Positions 6,838-16,600 of a stretch of DNA of 29,182 nt are shown one piece after another; the stretch's first letter is position 1, and each line of letters starts with the position of its first letter. This DNA comes from RUG11462 sp045649405 (lineage in GTDB: Bacteria; Bacillota; Clostridia; Oscillospirales; Acutalibacteraceae). The stretch lies in NCBI GenBank assembly GCA_045649405.1, contig JAZRPW010000052.1:1-29182 (forward strand), in the 5' to 3' direction. The notes beneath the pieces are model-generated. The model had not been told where the DNA came from. It was given only the letters and a program-made list of their open reading frames with translations, and did no database searches. Made by a program: the position numbers and the translations under genes.

Positions 6838-6852
6838 GGAGGTTTTTGTTTT

Positions 6853-7344
6853 ATGAAAAAAGTTGCGGTTATTATGGGTTCTGACAGTGATTTGCCAATT
6901 GTTGAAAAGGCAATCAACACACTTAAGAAATACGGCGTTCCAACTGAGGTTCACGTTTTCTCTGCACACCGTACACCTGAAGAGTCTAAAGACTTTTCAC
7001 AAAACGCAATTGAAAATGGTTTTGGTGTAATTATTGCGGCGGCTGGTAAAGCTGCACACTTAGCAGGTGCAATTGCTGCAAACACAACCTTGCCTGTAAT
7101 TGGTATTCCTGTTAAATCATCAACACTTGATGGACTTGATGCACTTTTATCAACAGTTCAAATGCCAAGTGGCATGCCTGTTGCAACAGTTGCAATTGAT
7201 GGTGCTGAAAATGCAGCGCTTTTAGCAATTCAAATTTTAGCTGTAACTGATAGCGAGTTGTCTGAAAAATTAATCAAAGCTCGTGAAGAAAACAAAAAAG
7301 CAGTTTTAGAAAAGAACGAAAAAATTTATAATCAATTCAAATAA
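6853..7344 (+). CDS. purE: PurE, 5-(carboxyamino)imidazole ribonucleotide mutase / AIR carboxylase
   Basis: Makes 4-carboxy-AIR in purine synthesis, class I enzymes from N5-CAIR and class II from AIR plus CO2. It has 163 residues, the normal single-domain length. GSDSD (9-13) binds the ribotide phosphate and SAHRTPE (37-43) carries the catalytic His. The loop usually written AGGAAHLPG in class I enzymes reads AGKAAHLAG (64-72), with Lys in place of Gly. TTLPVIGIPV follows. A GGAGG ribosome site precedes the ATG. It is the first gene of the operon after the ZTP riboswitch. No purK, the usual partner that makes N5-CAIR, is in the window, so the true substrate is uncertain. Confidence 0.95.
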   Translation: MKKVAVIMGSDSDLPIVEKAINTLKKYGVPTEVHVFSAHRTPEESKDFSQNAIENGFGVIIAAAGKAAHLAGAIAANTTLPVIGIPVKSSTLDGLDALLSTVQMPSGMPVATVAIDGAENAALLAIQILAVTDSELSEKLIKAREENKKAVLEKNEKIYNQFK

Positions 7345-7369
7345 AATTCCTTGGGAGGACAAAATTTAA

Positions 7370-8797
7370 ATGGGCGGTTTTTTTGGAGTAACTAGCAAAT
7401 ATGATGCAATTGAAGAAGTTTTCTTTGGAACTGACTATCATTCACACCTTGGCACTCGTCGTGCAGGTATTGCGTGTTATGATAGCGAAATTGGTCTTCA
7501 AAGAGAAATTCACAACATTGAAAACTCTCCTTTTAGAACAAAGTTTGATAAAACTTTTGATGAAATGAAGGGTAACAGCGCAATCGGTTGCATTAGTGAT
7601 TATGACCCACAACCTTTGCTTATTCACTCAAACTTAGGTAAATACGCAATTTGTGTAATCGGCACAATTAACAATGCTGATTCACTTATTAAACAATATC
7701 TTTCATTCAGCGGTGGTCACTTCGGTGCAATGATGACCGGTGGTAGAGATAATATGACAGAATTAGTTGCGGCGCTTATCAATCAAAAAACTAATTTTGT
7801 TGATGGCATTAAATTCGCACAAAATGAAATTGATGGTACAACATCAATTCTTATTCTTCGTGAAGGCGGTTCAATCATTGCCGCAAGAGACAGACTTGGC
7901 AGATTGCCAATTGCAGTTGGTAAAAGTGAAAATGGTTATTGCGTTTCATTTGAATCATTTGCTTATAAGAAACTTGGTTATCAAGATGAGAAAGAGTTAG
8001 GACCTGGCGAAATTGTTGAAATCACTGCTGATGATATGACTCAACTTGCGAAACCTGGCAAAGAGATGAAAATTTGTTCATTCCTTTGGAGTTATTATGG
8101 TTATTCAACTTCTACTTACGAAGGTAAGAATGTTGAGATAATGAGATATATAAACGGCAAGATTATGGCTGAGAAAGATGAAAAAGATGGTAATCTTAAA
8201 GATATAGATTATGTTGGTGGCGTTCCTGATTCTGGCACTCCACACGCAATTGGTTTTGCAAATGAATGTGGAATTCCGTTTGCTCGTGCTTTTATTAAAT
8301 ACACACCAACATGGTCAAGAAGCTTTACTCCTTCAAGACAATCTGAAAGAGTAAAGGTTGCGAAAATGAAACAAATTCCTGTTCACGAACTTATTCAAGA
8401 TAAAAATCTTTTGTTTGTTGATGACTCAATTGTTAGAGGTACACAACTTAAAGGTACTGTTGATTTTCTTTATGAACATGGTGCAAAATCTGTACATATG
8501 CGTTCGGCTTGTCCGCCTGTAATGTACAATTGCAAATATTTGAACTTCTCAAGGTCAAACGACGAAATGGAACTTATAACTCGCAGAGTAATTGTTGAAC
8601 TTGAAGGGGAAGAAGGCTTGAAACACATTGATGAATATAGTGATTCAAACACTCAAAGAGGTAAAAATTTAAGAAAAGCAATTGCTGATAAATTTAATTT
8701 TGCTTCTCTTGAATTTCAAACAATTCAAGGAATTGTTGATGCAATTGGACTTGATAAGAGTCAATTGTGTACATATTGTTGGAACGGTAAAGGTTAA
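7370..8797 (+). CDS. purF: Amidophosphoribosyltransferase (PurF), variant without N-terminal Cys
   Basis: First committed step of purine synthesis: PRPP plus glutamine-derived ammonia to phosphoribosylamine. It has 475 residues, the normal length. The C-terminal half has the PRPP loop VDDSIVRGTQ (350-359) and cysteines at 236, 381/388, 467 and 470 (final CTYC) that match the Fe-S cluster ligands of the Bacillus-type enzyme. The N-terminal half resembles the Ntn glutaminase, including HLGTRRAG and NADSL, but the protein starts MGGFFGV. The catalytic Cys expected at position 1 or after a short propeptide is Gly, and no upstream in-frame Cys-bearing start exists. The ATG has a GGGAGG ribosome site. 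It may use ammonia, or the family may use another nucleophile. MGGFFG starts are, from memory, common in clostridial homologues. Confidence 0.92.
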   Translation: MGGFFGVTSKYDAIEEVFFGTDYHSHLGTRRAGIACYDSEIGLQREIHNIENSPFRTKFDKTFDEMKGNSAIGCISDYDPQPLLIHSNLGKYAICVIGTINNADSLIKQYLSFSGGHFGAMMTGGRDNMTELVAALINQKTNFVDGIKFAQNEIDGTTSILILREGGSIIAARDRLGRLPIAVGKSENGYCVSFESFAYKKLGYQDEKELGPGEIVEITADDMTQLAKPGKEMKICSFLWSYYGYSTSTYEGKNVEIMRYINGKIMAEKDEKDGNLKDIDYVGGVPDSGTPHAIGFANECGIPFARAFIKYTPTWSRSFTPSRQSERVKVAKMKQIPVHELIQDKNLLFVDDSIVRGTQLKGTVDFLYEHGAKSVHMRSACPPVMYNCKYLNFSRSNDEMELITRRVIVELEGEEGLKHIDEYSDSNTQRGKNLRKAIADKFNFASLEFQTIQGIVDAIGLDKSQLCTYCWNGKG

Positions 8798-8812
8798 AAA
8801 GGAGATAGATTT

Positions 8813-9850
8813 ATGAAAAGTTTTAGTGAAAGTTACAAAGAAGCAGGCGTTGATATTACTGCAGGTTACAAAGCTGTAGAATTAATGAAACAACACATTG
8901 CAAAAACATTAACAGCTGGTGCGTTATCAGACATCGGTGGCTTTGGTGGTTTGTTTGAGCTTGATTTGACAGGTATCAACAAGCCAGTATTAGTAAGTGG
9001 TACTGATGGTGTTGGTACAAAACTTAAAATGGCTTTCTTAATGGACAAACATGATACAGTTGGTATTGACTGTGTTGCAATGTGTGTTAATGATATTATT
9101 TGTTGTGGTGCTAAACCATTGTTTTTCCTTGACTATGTTGCAGTTGGCAAAAATGTGCCTGAAAGAGTAGCAAACATAGTTTCAGGTATTGCCGAAGGTT
9201 GTGTTCAATCAGGCGCTGCACTTATTGGTGGTGAAACAGCAGAAATGCCAGGTTTTTACCCAGTTGATGAATATGATTTAGCAGGTTTTTCTGTTGGTGT
9301 TGTTGATAAAGACAAAATTCTTGACAACAAAACAATCAAAAAAGGCGACGTTATTATTGGTCTTGCATCAAGTGGTGTGCACTCAAATGGTTTTTCACTT
9401 GTTAGAAAAGTTTTTGATGTTGAAAATGCAGATATTAAAACTCCAAGAGAAGAACTCGGTGGCAAATCAATCGGCGAAACATTGTTAACTCCAACAAAAA
9501 TTTATGTAAAATCAATGACAGCTCTTTTTGATGAAGTTACTGTTAAAGCAGTTTCTCATATTACCGGTGGTGGTTTCTATGAAAACATTCCAAGAAGTTT
9601 GCCAGAAGGCTTTACAGCTAAAATCAACAAGAGCGCTTTGAAAATCTTGCCAATCTTTGATTTGATTGCTAAAGAAGGCAATATTCCTGAGCGTGATATG
9701 TTCAATACATTCAATATGGGCGTTGGTATGAGCATCGTTGTTGACAAGGCAGATGTTGTAAAATCACTTGAAATTCTCAAAGCAAACGGCGAAGACGCTT
9801 ATGTAATCGGCGAAATTGATGAATCAGATGAGAGAGTGGTAATATGCTAA
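8813..9850 (+). CDS. purM: Phosphoribosylformylglycinamidine cyclo-ligase (AIR synthetase)
   Basis: ATP-dependent ring closure of FGAM to AIR, step five of the pathway. It has 345 residues, typical for PurM. N-terminal motifs are AGVDITAGYKAVELMK and LVSGTDGVGTKLK, the latter forming the ATP/phosphate-binding loop. MCVNDIICCGAKPLFFLDY and GGETAEMPGFY follow, and C-terminal HITGGGFYENIPR is the usual second-domain signature. An AGGAG ribosome site precedes the ATG, 15 nt after purF. The stop overlaps the start of purN by 7 nt, which suggests translational coupling. Confidence 0.97.
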   Translation: MKSFSESYKEAGVDITAGYKAVELMKQHIAKTLTAGALSDIGGFGGLFELDLTGINKPVLVSGTDGVGTKLKMAFLMDKHDTVGIDCVAMCVNDIICCGAKPLFFLDYVAVGKNVPERVANIVSGIAEGCVQSGAALIGGETAEMPGFYPVDEYDLAGFSVGVVDKDKILDNKTIKKGDVIIGLASSGVHSNGFSLVRKVFDVENADIKTPREELGGKSIGETLLTPTKIYVKSMTALFDEVTVKAVSHITGGGFYENIPRSLPEGFTAKINKSALKILPIFDLIAKEGNIPERDMFNTFNMGVGMSIVVDKADVVKSLEILKANGEDAYVIGEIDESDERVVIC

Positions 9851-10470
9851 AGAATATTGTTGTGTTAGTTTCAGGTGGTGGAACTAATTTACAAGCACTT
9901 ATTGACGCACAGAATTCTGGCATCATTAAAAACGGTAAAATTTCACTTGTAATTTCATCAAAAGAAGGTGCTTATGCACTAGAGCGTGCAAAGAATAATG
10001 GCATCGATACTGTTGTTCTTCCACGAAAAGATTATGCTGATAACAAATCTTATAGCCAAGCTCTTTTAGAAATTTTAGATGAAGCAAATGCTGATTTAAT
10101 TGTTTATGCAGGCTTTATGACAATTCTTGATGATTGCGTTTGTGAAAAGTATGAAAATAAAATGATGAATGTTCATCCTGCACTTATTCCTTCGTTTTGT
10201 GGCAAAGGCTTTTATGGACTTCATGTTCACGAAGCAGCGCTTGAATCTGGTGTTAAAGTAACAGGTGCTACTGTTCATTTTGTAACTGCAGTTTGTGATG
10301 GTGGTCCTATCATTATGCAAAAAGCAGTTGAAATTGAAAATGATGATACACCTGAAACTTTACAAAAAAGAGTAATGGAACAAGCAGAGTGGAAGATACT
10401 ACCACAAGCTGTATCTCTTTTCTGCGAAGATAGAATTAGAATTAAAAATAACAAAGCTTATATTGATTAA
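9844..10470 (+). CDS. purN: Phosphoribosylglycinamide formyltransferase (GART)
   Basis: Transfers a formyl group from 10-formyl-tetrahydrofolate to GAR to give FGAR. It has 208 residues, a normal monodomain size. VLVSGGGTNLQALID (7-21) binds the ribotide phosphate. MMNVHPALIPSFCGKGFYGLHVHEAAL carries the catalytic Asn and His, and AVCDGGPIIMQKAVEI carries the catalytic Asp and the folate site. The ATG lies inside the last codons of purM (7-nt overlap). Because this step uses 10-formyl-THF, its place under a ZTP riboswitch makes sense. Confidence 0.96.
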   Translation: MLKNIVVLVSGGGTNLQALIDAQNSGIIKNGKISLVISSKEGAYALERAKNNGIDTVVLPRKDYADNKSYSQALLEILDEANADLIVYAGFMTILDDCVCEKYENKMMNVHPALIPSFCGKGFYGLHVHEAALESGVKVTGATVHFVTAVCDGGPIIMQKAVEIENDDTPETLQKRVMEQAEWKILPQAVSLFCEDRIRIKNNKAYID

Positions 10471-10491
10471 TTTTTTTAGGAGAAAATTATT

Positions 10492-11205
10492 ATGAATAAA
10501 ATTGATATTTATGAAGAATTAAGAAATAACGATTATCCAGGTAGAGGAATCGTTATTGGTAAGTCAGAAGATGGCAAAAACGCTGTGACTGCTTATTTCA
10601 TTATGGGTAGAAGTGTTAACTCAAGAAACAGAGTTTTCACAGCTACTGAAGATGGAATCAAAACCGAAGCTCACGACCCATCACTTTTGACAGACCCACA
10701 TTTGATTATTTACTCACCAGTTAGAGTTTTGGGCAACAAAACAATTGTTACTAATGGCGACCAAACTGATACTATTTATGATTTAATGAATCAACAAATG
10801 ACATTTGAGCAAGCACTTCGCACACGTGAGTTCGAAGATGATGCTCCAAACTATACTCCTCGTATTTCAGGCATTATGAAGGTTGAAAACGGCGATTATA
10901 ATTATGCAATGTCAATTCTAAAATCAAATGATGGCGACCCGGATTCTTGTCAAAGATTTACTTATTCATATTATAATCCAAAAGCAGGGGAAGGTCATTT
11001 TATTCATACATACCAAGGAGATGGAAATCCATTGCCATCTTTCTGCGGAGAACCTAAAAAAGTTAGCATTCCTAATGATATTGATGAATTTACAAACAAT
11101 TTGTGGACTTCATTAAATGAAGATAATAAGGTTTCTTTGTTTGTTAGATTTATTGATATTACAACAGGCAAAGCAACTACAAAAATAGTAAACAAAAACA
11201 AATAA
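10492..11205 (+). CDS. purO: IMP cyclohydrolase, PurO type
   Basis: Predicted to close FAICAR to IMP, the last purine step. It has 237 residues and resembles the IMP_cyclohyd (PF07826) family first known as archaeal PurO, with PGRGIVIGKSEDGKNAVTAYFIMGRSVNSRNRVF near the N-terminus and YTPRISGIM in the middle. It is unrelated to the IMP cyclohydrolase domain of bacterial PurH. It sits 11 nt before a stand-alone AICAR formyltransferase that lacks that domain, so together they replace bifunctional PurH. It has an AGGAG ribosome site. The symbol is by family likeness to the archaeal gene. Confidence 0.88.
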   Translation: MNKIDIYEELRNNDYPGRGIVIGKSEDGKNAVTAYFIMGRSVNSRNRVFTATEDGIKTEAHDPSLLTDPHLIIYSPVRVLGNKTIVTNGDQTDTIYDLMNQQMTFEQALRTREFEDDAPNYTPRISGIMKVENGDYNYAMSILKSNDGDPDSCQRFTYSYYNPKAGEGHFIHTYQGDGNPLPSFCGEPKKVSIPNDIDEFTNNLWTSLNEDNKVSLFVRFIDITTGKATTKIVNKNK

Positions 11206-11216
11206 GGAGAAAGAAA

Positions 11217-12401
11217 ATGAAAGAATTTGAATTAAAATATGGTTGTAACCCAAACCAAAAACCTTCAAAAATTTATATGGCAGATGGTTCTGATTTACCT
11301 ATCGAAATCCTTTCTGGCAGACCTGGTTTCATTAACTTTTTAGATGCTTTTAACAGTTGGCAATTAGTTAAAGAAATTAAAGCAGCACTTAATATGCCTT
11401 GTGCTACTTCTTTTAAACACGTTAGCCCAACATCAGCGGCAGTTGGTACTGTTTTGCCTGAAAAACTTAAAAAAGCTTGTTTTGTTGATGACGTTGAAGG
11501 TCTTGATGATTCTCCTTTAGCTTGTGCATATGCTAGAGCTCGTGGTACTGATAGAATGAGTTCGTTTGGCGATTTTATCGCTCTTTCAGATGAATGTGAC
11601 GCTACAACTGCTAAACTTATCGCTAGAGAAGTTTCTGATGGCGTAATCGCTCCAGGATACTCTGACGAAGCTTTAGAAATTCTTAAAAAGAAAAGAAATG
11701 GTAACTACAACATCATCAAAATTGATGAGAATTATGTTCCAAATCCACAAGAAATCAAACAAGTGTATGGTATTACATTTGAGCAAGGTAGAAACAATTT
11801 TAAAATCGACGAAGAATTGTTAAAAGAAGTTGTTACTGATAACAAAAACATTCCTGATGATGCAAAAAGAGATTTGATTATTTCTTTGATTACTTTGAAA
11901 TACACACAATCAAATTCTGTTTGCTTTGCAGTTGATGGTCAAGCAATCGGCGTAGGTGCTGGTCAACAATCACGTATTCACTGTACTCGTTTGGCTGGTA
12001 ACAAAGCAGACATTTGGCATTTAAGACAACATGACAAAGTTTTAAATCTTCCATTCTTAGATTCTGTAAGAAGAGCAGACAGAGATAATGCAATTGATGT
12101 TTATATTTCTGACGATGATGAAGATGTATTGGCAGATGGTATTTGGCAAACAATTTTCAAAGAAAAACCAGAACCATTTACTAAAGAAGAACAAAAAGCA
12201 TATCTTTCAACAATTAAAGGTGTTGCACTTGGTTCTGATGCATTCTTCCCATTCGGCGATAACATTGAAAGAGCTGCAAGAAGTGGTGTTTCATACATTG
12301 CACAACCAGGTGGCTCAATCAGAGATGACAACGTAATTGAAACTTGTAACAAACACGGTATGGCAATGGCGTTTACTGGAATGCGTTTGTTCCATCATTA
12401 A
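11217..12401 (+). CDS. purH: Stand-alone AICAR formyltransferase (PurH transformylase domain only)
   Basis: Formylates AICAR (ZMP) to FAICAR with 10-formyl-THF. It has 394 residues, against about 510 or more for bifunctional PurH: only the AICARFT part is present and it begins directly with YGCNPNQKP. Catalytic Lys67-His68 lie in SFKHVSPTSAAVG. RMSSFGDFIALS, the YTQSNSVCFAVDGQAIGVGAGQQSRIHC block and FFPFGDNIERAARSGVSYIAQPGGSIRDD are clear family signatures. The IMP cyclohydrolase function is supplied by the preceding PurO-type gene. Its substrate ZMP, or ZTP made from it, is the ligand of the operon's riboswitch, closing a feedback loop. Some authors call this domain-only form purV. Confidence 0.95.
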   Translation: MKEFELKYGCNPNQKPSKIYMADGSDLPIEILSGRPGFINFLDAFNSWQLVKEIKAALNMPCATSFKHVSPTSAAVGTVLPEKLKKACFVDDVEGLDDSPLACAYARARGTDRMSSFGDFIALSDECDATTAKLIAREVSDGVIAPGYSDEALEILKKKRNGNYNIIKIDENYVPNPQEIKQVYGITFEQGRNNFKIDEELLKEVVTDNKNIPDDAKRDLIISLITLKYTQSNSVCFAVDGQAIGVGAGQQSRIHCTRLAGNKADIWHLRQHDKVLNLPFLDSVRRADRDNAIDVYISDDDEDVLADGIWQTIFKEKPEPFTKEEQKAYLSTIKGVALGSDAFFPFGDNIERAARSGVSYIAQPGGSIRDDNVIETCNKHGMAMAFTGMRLFHH

Positions 12402-12419
12402 TCTTTGGAGGAAGTTTTG

Positions 12420-13673
12420 ATGAAAGTAATGGTTGTTGGTGGTGGCGGTAGAGAACACGCTATCATTAAGAAATTAAAAGAAAGTAGCAAGGTTACTGAA
12501 ATTTTTGCTCTTCCTGGTAATGGTGGTATTGCAAAAGATGCTACTTGTGTTGATATCAAAGCAACTGACATTGCTGCTCAGGTTGAATTTGCAAAAAACA
12601 ACTGCATTGAATTTGCTGTTGTTGCTCCTGATGACCCATTAGTATTAGGTGCAGTTGATGCTTTGGAAGAGATAGGCATTCCTTGTTTTGGTCCTAAAAA
12701 GAATGCGGCTATTATCGAAGGAAGCAAAGTTTTTTCTAAAAATTTGATGAAAAAATATAACATTCCAACCGCTTCTTATGAAGTGTTTGATAATGCGGAC
12801 GATGCGTTAGAATACATTAAAACTGCTCCAATTCCAACTGTTATTAAAGCAGATGGTTTGGCTCTTGGTAAAGGTGTTATTATTGCTATGACAAGGGAAG
12901 AAGCAGTTGAAGGCATCAAATCAATTATGCAAGACAAAATCTTCGGTGCTAGTGGTAACAATATTGTTATCGAAGAGTTTTTGGAAGGTCCTGAAGTTTC
13001 AGTTCTTTCATTTACAGATGGCAAAACCGTTGTTCCTATGATTTCTTCAATGGACCACAAAAGAGCACTTGATAACGATGAAGGTCTTAATACTGGTGGT
13101 ATGGGTACAATTGCTCCAAACCCTTATTATACTAAAGATGTTGCAGATGTTTGTATGGAAACTATTTTCAAACCAACAATTGAAGCAATGAACAGTGAAG
13201 GCAGAAGTTTTTCAGGTTGCTTGTACTTTGGTCTTATGATTACTAAAAATGGACCAAAAGTTATTGAATATAACTGTCGTTTTGGTGACCCTGAAACACA
13301 GGTTGTATTACCACTTTTGAAAAGTGATTTGTTTGAAATTATGCTTAAAATTGCAGACAAGAAGTTAGATGAAGCAGAAGTAGAATTTTCTAATGAAAAC
13401 GCTTGTTGTGTTGTAATGGCTTCAGATGGTTATCCTAAAAAGTATGAAACTGGTAAAGAACTTACTATGCCAACTGATAAAAACATCTATGTTGCAGGTG
13501 CAAAGTTAGACGGCGAAAAGTTACTTACTGCCGGTGGTAGAGTTTTGGGTGTAACAGAAGTAGCAGACACACTTGAAAATGCAATTAATAAAGCTTATGA
13601 TACTGTAAAAGAAGTTTCTTTTGAAAATGCTTATTACAGAAAAGATATTGGTCAAAAAGCGTTAAAAGCTTAG
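12420..13673 (+). CDS. purD: Phosphoribosylamine-glycine ligase (GAR synthetase)
   Basis: ATP-grasp enzyme joining phosphoribosylamine and glycine, step two of the pathway. It has 417 residues from the ATG chosen here, a normal length. The N-terminus VMVVGGGGREHAI is the PurD signature. PTVIKADGLALGKGVIIA is the ATP-grasp lid, and VIEYNCRFGDPETQVVLPLL holds the Mg/ATP ligands. A longer reading from a TTG at 12405 would place the ribosome site TTGGAGGAAG inside the gene, so the ATG at 12420 is preferred. The stop codon TAG is itself part of the AGGAGG ribosome site of purL. Confidence 0.96.
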   Translation: MKVMVVGGGGREHAIIKKLKESSKVTEIFALPGNGGIAKDATCVDIKATDIAAQVEFAKNNCIEFAVVAPDDPLVLGAVDALEEIGIPCFGPKKNAAIIEGSKVFSKNLMKKYNIPTASYEVFDNADDALEYIKTAPIPTVIKADGLALGKGVIIAMTREEAVEGIKSIMQDKIFGASGNNIVIEEFLEGPEVSVLSFTDGKTVVPMISSMDHKRALDNDEGLNTGGMGTIAPNPYYTKDVADVCMETIFKPTIEAMNSEGRSFSGCLYFGLMITKNGPKVIEYNCRFGDPETQVVLPLLKSDLFEIMLKIADKKLDEAEVEFSNENACCVVMASDGYPKKYETGKELTMPTDKNIYVAGAKLDGEKLLTAGGRVLGVTEVADTLENAINKAYDTVKEVSFENAYYRKDIGQKALKA

Positions 13674-13684
13674 GAGGAAATATT

Positions 13685-16600
13685 TTGGTTTACAGACTTT
13701 TTGTTGAGAAAAAAGAAGGACTTCAAAACGAAGCAAAATCTTTAAAATCAGAAATTAATGAATTATTACAAATTAAAGGTCTTTCAAATCTTCGTATTTT
13801 GAATAGATATGACGTTGAAAATATTGATAAAGATTTGTTTGATTATTGCAAAACAACAGTTTTTTCAGAGCCACAACTTGATGATATTTATGATGCTTTA
13901 GATGTTGATAGTGATTATGTTTTTGCAGTAGAATTTTTGCCAGGTCAATTTGACCAAAGAGCAAATTCTGCTTCAGAATGTATTCAGCTTATTTCAAAAT
14001 CAGAGCGTCCTGATGTTAAATCTGCAAAAGTTTATTTACTTTATGGTGATTTAACTGAAAAAGACTTTGAAGAAATTAAAAAATACGTAATTAACCCTGT
14101 AGAAGCAAGAGAAGCATCTATGGAAACTTACGAAACATTAAAGGTTAATTACGATATTCCTACAAAAGTTAAAACTTTAACCGGTTTTTGTGATTTATCA
14201 AAAGACAAACTTGAAGAATGGGCTAATGAAAACGCTCTTGCTATGAGTTACGATGACATTGAATTTTGTCAAAACTACTTTATTTCAGAAAAAAGAGACC
14301 CAACTATTACAGAAATCAAAATGATTGATACATATTGGTCTGACCACTGCCGTCATACTACATTTTTAACTACAATTGATTCTGTTAAATTTGAAGATGA
14401 ACTTTTGCAAAAAGCTTACGACGAGTACATTGAAACTCGAAAAGCGCTTGGCAGAACAAAACCAATTAATCTTATGGACATTGGTACTTTGGCAGCTAAA
14501 TACTTAAAATCAGTTGGTAAACTTGAAAAATTAGATGAATCTGAAGAAATCAATGCTTGTACAGTTAAAATCACAATTGACATTGATGGTAAAGATGAAG
14601 AATGGTTGTTGTTATTTAAAAATGAAACACACAACCACCCAACTGAAATTGAGCCATTTGGTGGCGCTGCTACATGTATCGGTGGTGCAATTCGTGACCC
14701 ACTTTCAGGTAGAAGTTATGTTTATTCTGCAATGCGTGTTACCGGTGCTTCTGACCCAACTGTTCCGGTTTCAGAAACATTAAAAGGTAAATTACCACAA
14801 AGAAAAATTGTTACAACTGCTGCAAATGGTTATAGTTCATATGGTAACCAAATCGGTCTTGCAACCGGTCTTGTTGATGAAATTTATCACCCAGGTTATG
14901 TTGCAAAACGTATGGAAATTGGTGCCGTAATTGCCGCTGCTCCTGCAGAAAACGTTAGAAGAGAACGTCCAGAAGCAGGGGATATTGTAATTTTGCTTGG
15001 TGGTAAAACAGGTAGAGATGGTTGTGGTGGTGCAACTGGTTCTTCTAAATCACACACATTAGAATCAATTGAAAGTTGCGGTGCTGAAGTTCAAAAAGGT
15101 AATGCACCTGAAGAAAGAAAACTTCAAAGATTGTTTAGAAATAAAGAAGCATCACTTCTTATTAAGAGATGTAATGACTTCGGCGCAGGTGGCGTTTCTG
15201 TTGCTGTTGGTGAACTTGCTGACGGTCTTGAAATCAACCTTAATGCTGTTCCTAAGAAATATGACGGTCTTGATGGTACAGAACTTGCTATTTCTGAATC
15301 ACAAGAAAGAATGGCTGTTGTTGTTGAAGCGAAAGATGTTGAACGTTTCTGTCAACTTGCTAACGAGGAAAACCTTGAAGCAACAGTAGTTGCAACTGTA
15401 ACTGAAAATCCAAGACTTGTTATGAAATGGAACGGTGAAACAATCGTTGATATTTCTAGAGAATTCTTGAATTCAAATGGTGCAGAAAAGCACATTGATA
15501 TTACACCTGAAAACACAAAAGATTACAACAAAACTGTTGAAGGCAGCTTTGCTGAAAATATCAAAGCTTTATCAACAGATTTGAATGTTTGTTCAAAACG
15601 TGGTCTTTCTGAAAAGTTTGACTCAACAATTGGTGCAGGTACTGTATTTATGCCATTTGGTGGTAAAAATCAATTAACACCAATCCAAGCAATGGTTAAC
15701 AAAGTTTCTGTTGAAAAGAGCGAAACTAAACTCGCTTCAGTAATGGCTTATGGCTACAATCCATATATTACTGAAACAAGCCCTTATCACGGAGCTTATT
15801 TGGCAGTTGTTGAATCAATTTCTAAATTGGTTGCTACTGGTGCTAAATTTGAAGATGTTTATCTTACTTTCCAAGAATATTTTGAAAAGCCAATGACTTG
15901 TGGTAAACGTTGGGGAAAACCACTTTCTGCTCTTTTAGGCGCTTTTAAAGCTCAAAAAGACTATGAAATTGCTGCAATTGGTGGTAAAGACTCAATGAGT
16001 GGTACTTTTGAAGATATTGATGTACCACCAACACTCGTTTCTTTTGCTGTTACTACTGAAAAAATTGATAACATTATTTCTAATGAATTCAAATTACCAG
16101 GTAGTAAAGTTGTTATCATCACACCTGAATATGATGAAAACAACCTTCCTAAAGTTGAATCACAAAAACAAGTGTTTGAAACTGTTATTGCTCTTATGAG
16201 AGCAGGCAAAGTTCTTTCTTGCTATACACCAACATTCGGTGGTGTTGCAGAAGCTGTTCTTAAAGCTGGCATGGGTAATGGTCTTGGATTTAAGTTTGAT
16301 GAAAACGTTGAAATGAACGATTTGTTTGGCTATAAATATGGTTCATTCATTCTTGAACTTAATTCTGATGAAAATGTTGGTACAATTTTGGGTCAAACAA
16401 CTTCAAAACAAGAAATTTCTTATAAAGGTGAAGTTGTTGAACTTGCAGACCTTTACCAAGGTTATGAAGACAAGTTAGAAGGAATTTTCCCTTGTAACAT
16501 TAAAACAGAAGATAAGAAAATCGAAAAAATTTCATATTCTGTTGATTCACACATTTCTTCACCAATTAAAATTGCAAAACCAAAAGTTTTAATTCCTGTA

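Noticed and set aside
6666..6852. Purine (guanine/adenine) riboswitch or PurR box before purE
   Set aside because: The purine-riboswitch junction sequence and the Bacillus PurR box pattern are absent; the conserved blocks match the ZTP aptamer.
12405..12419. TTG start extending purD by 5 residues
   Set aside because: It would place the GGAGG ribosome site inside the coding sequence; the ATG at 12420 begins the conserved PurD N-terminus.
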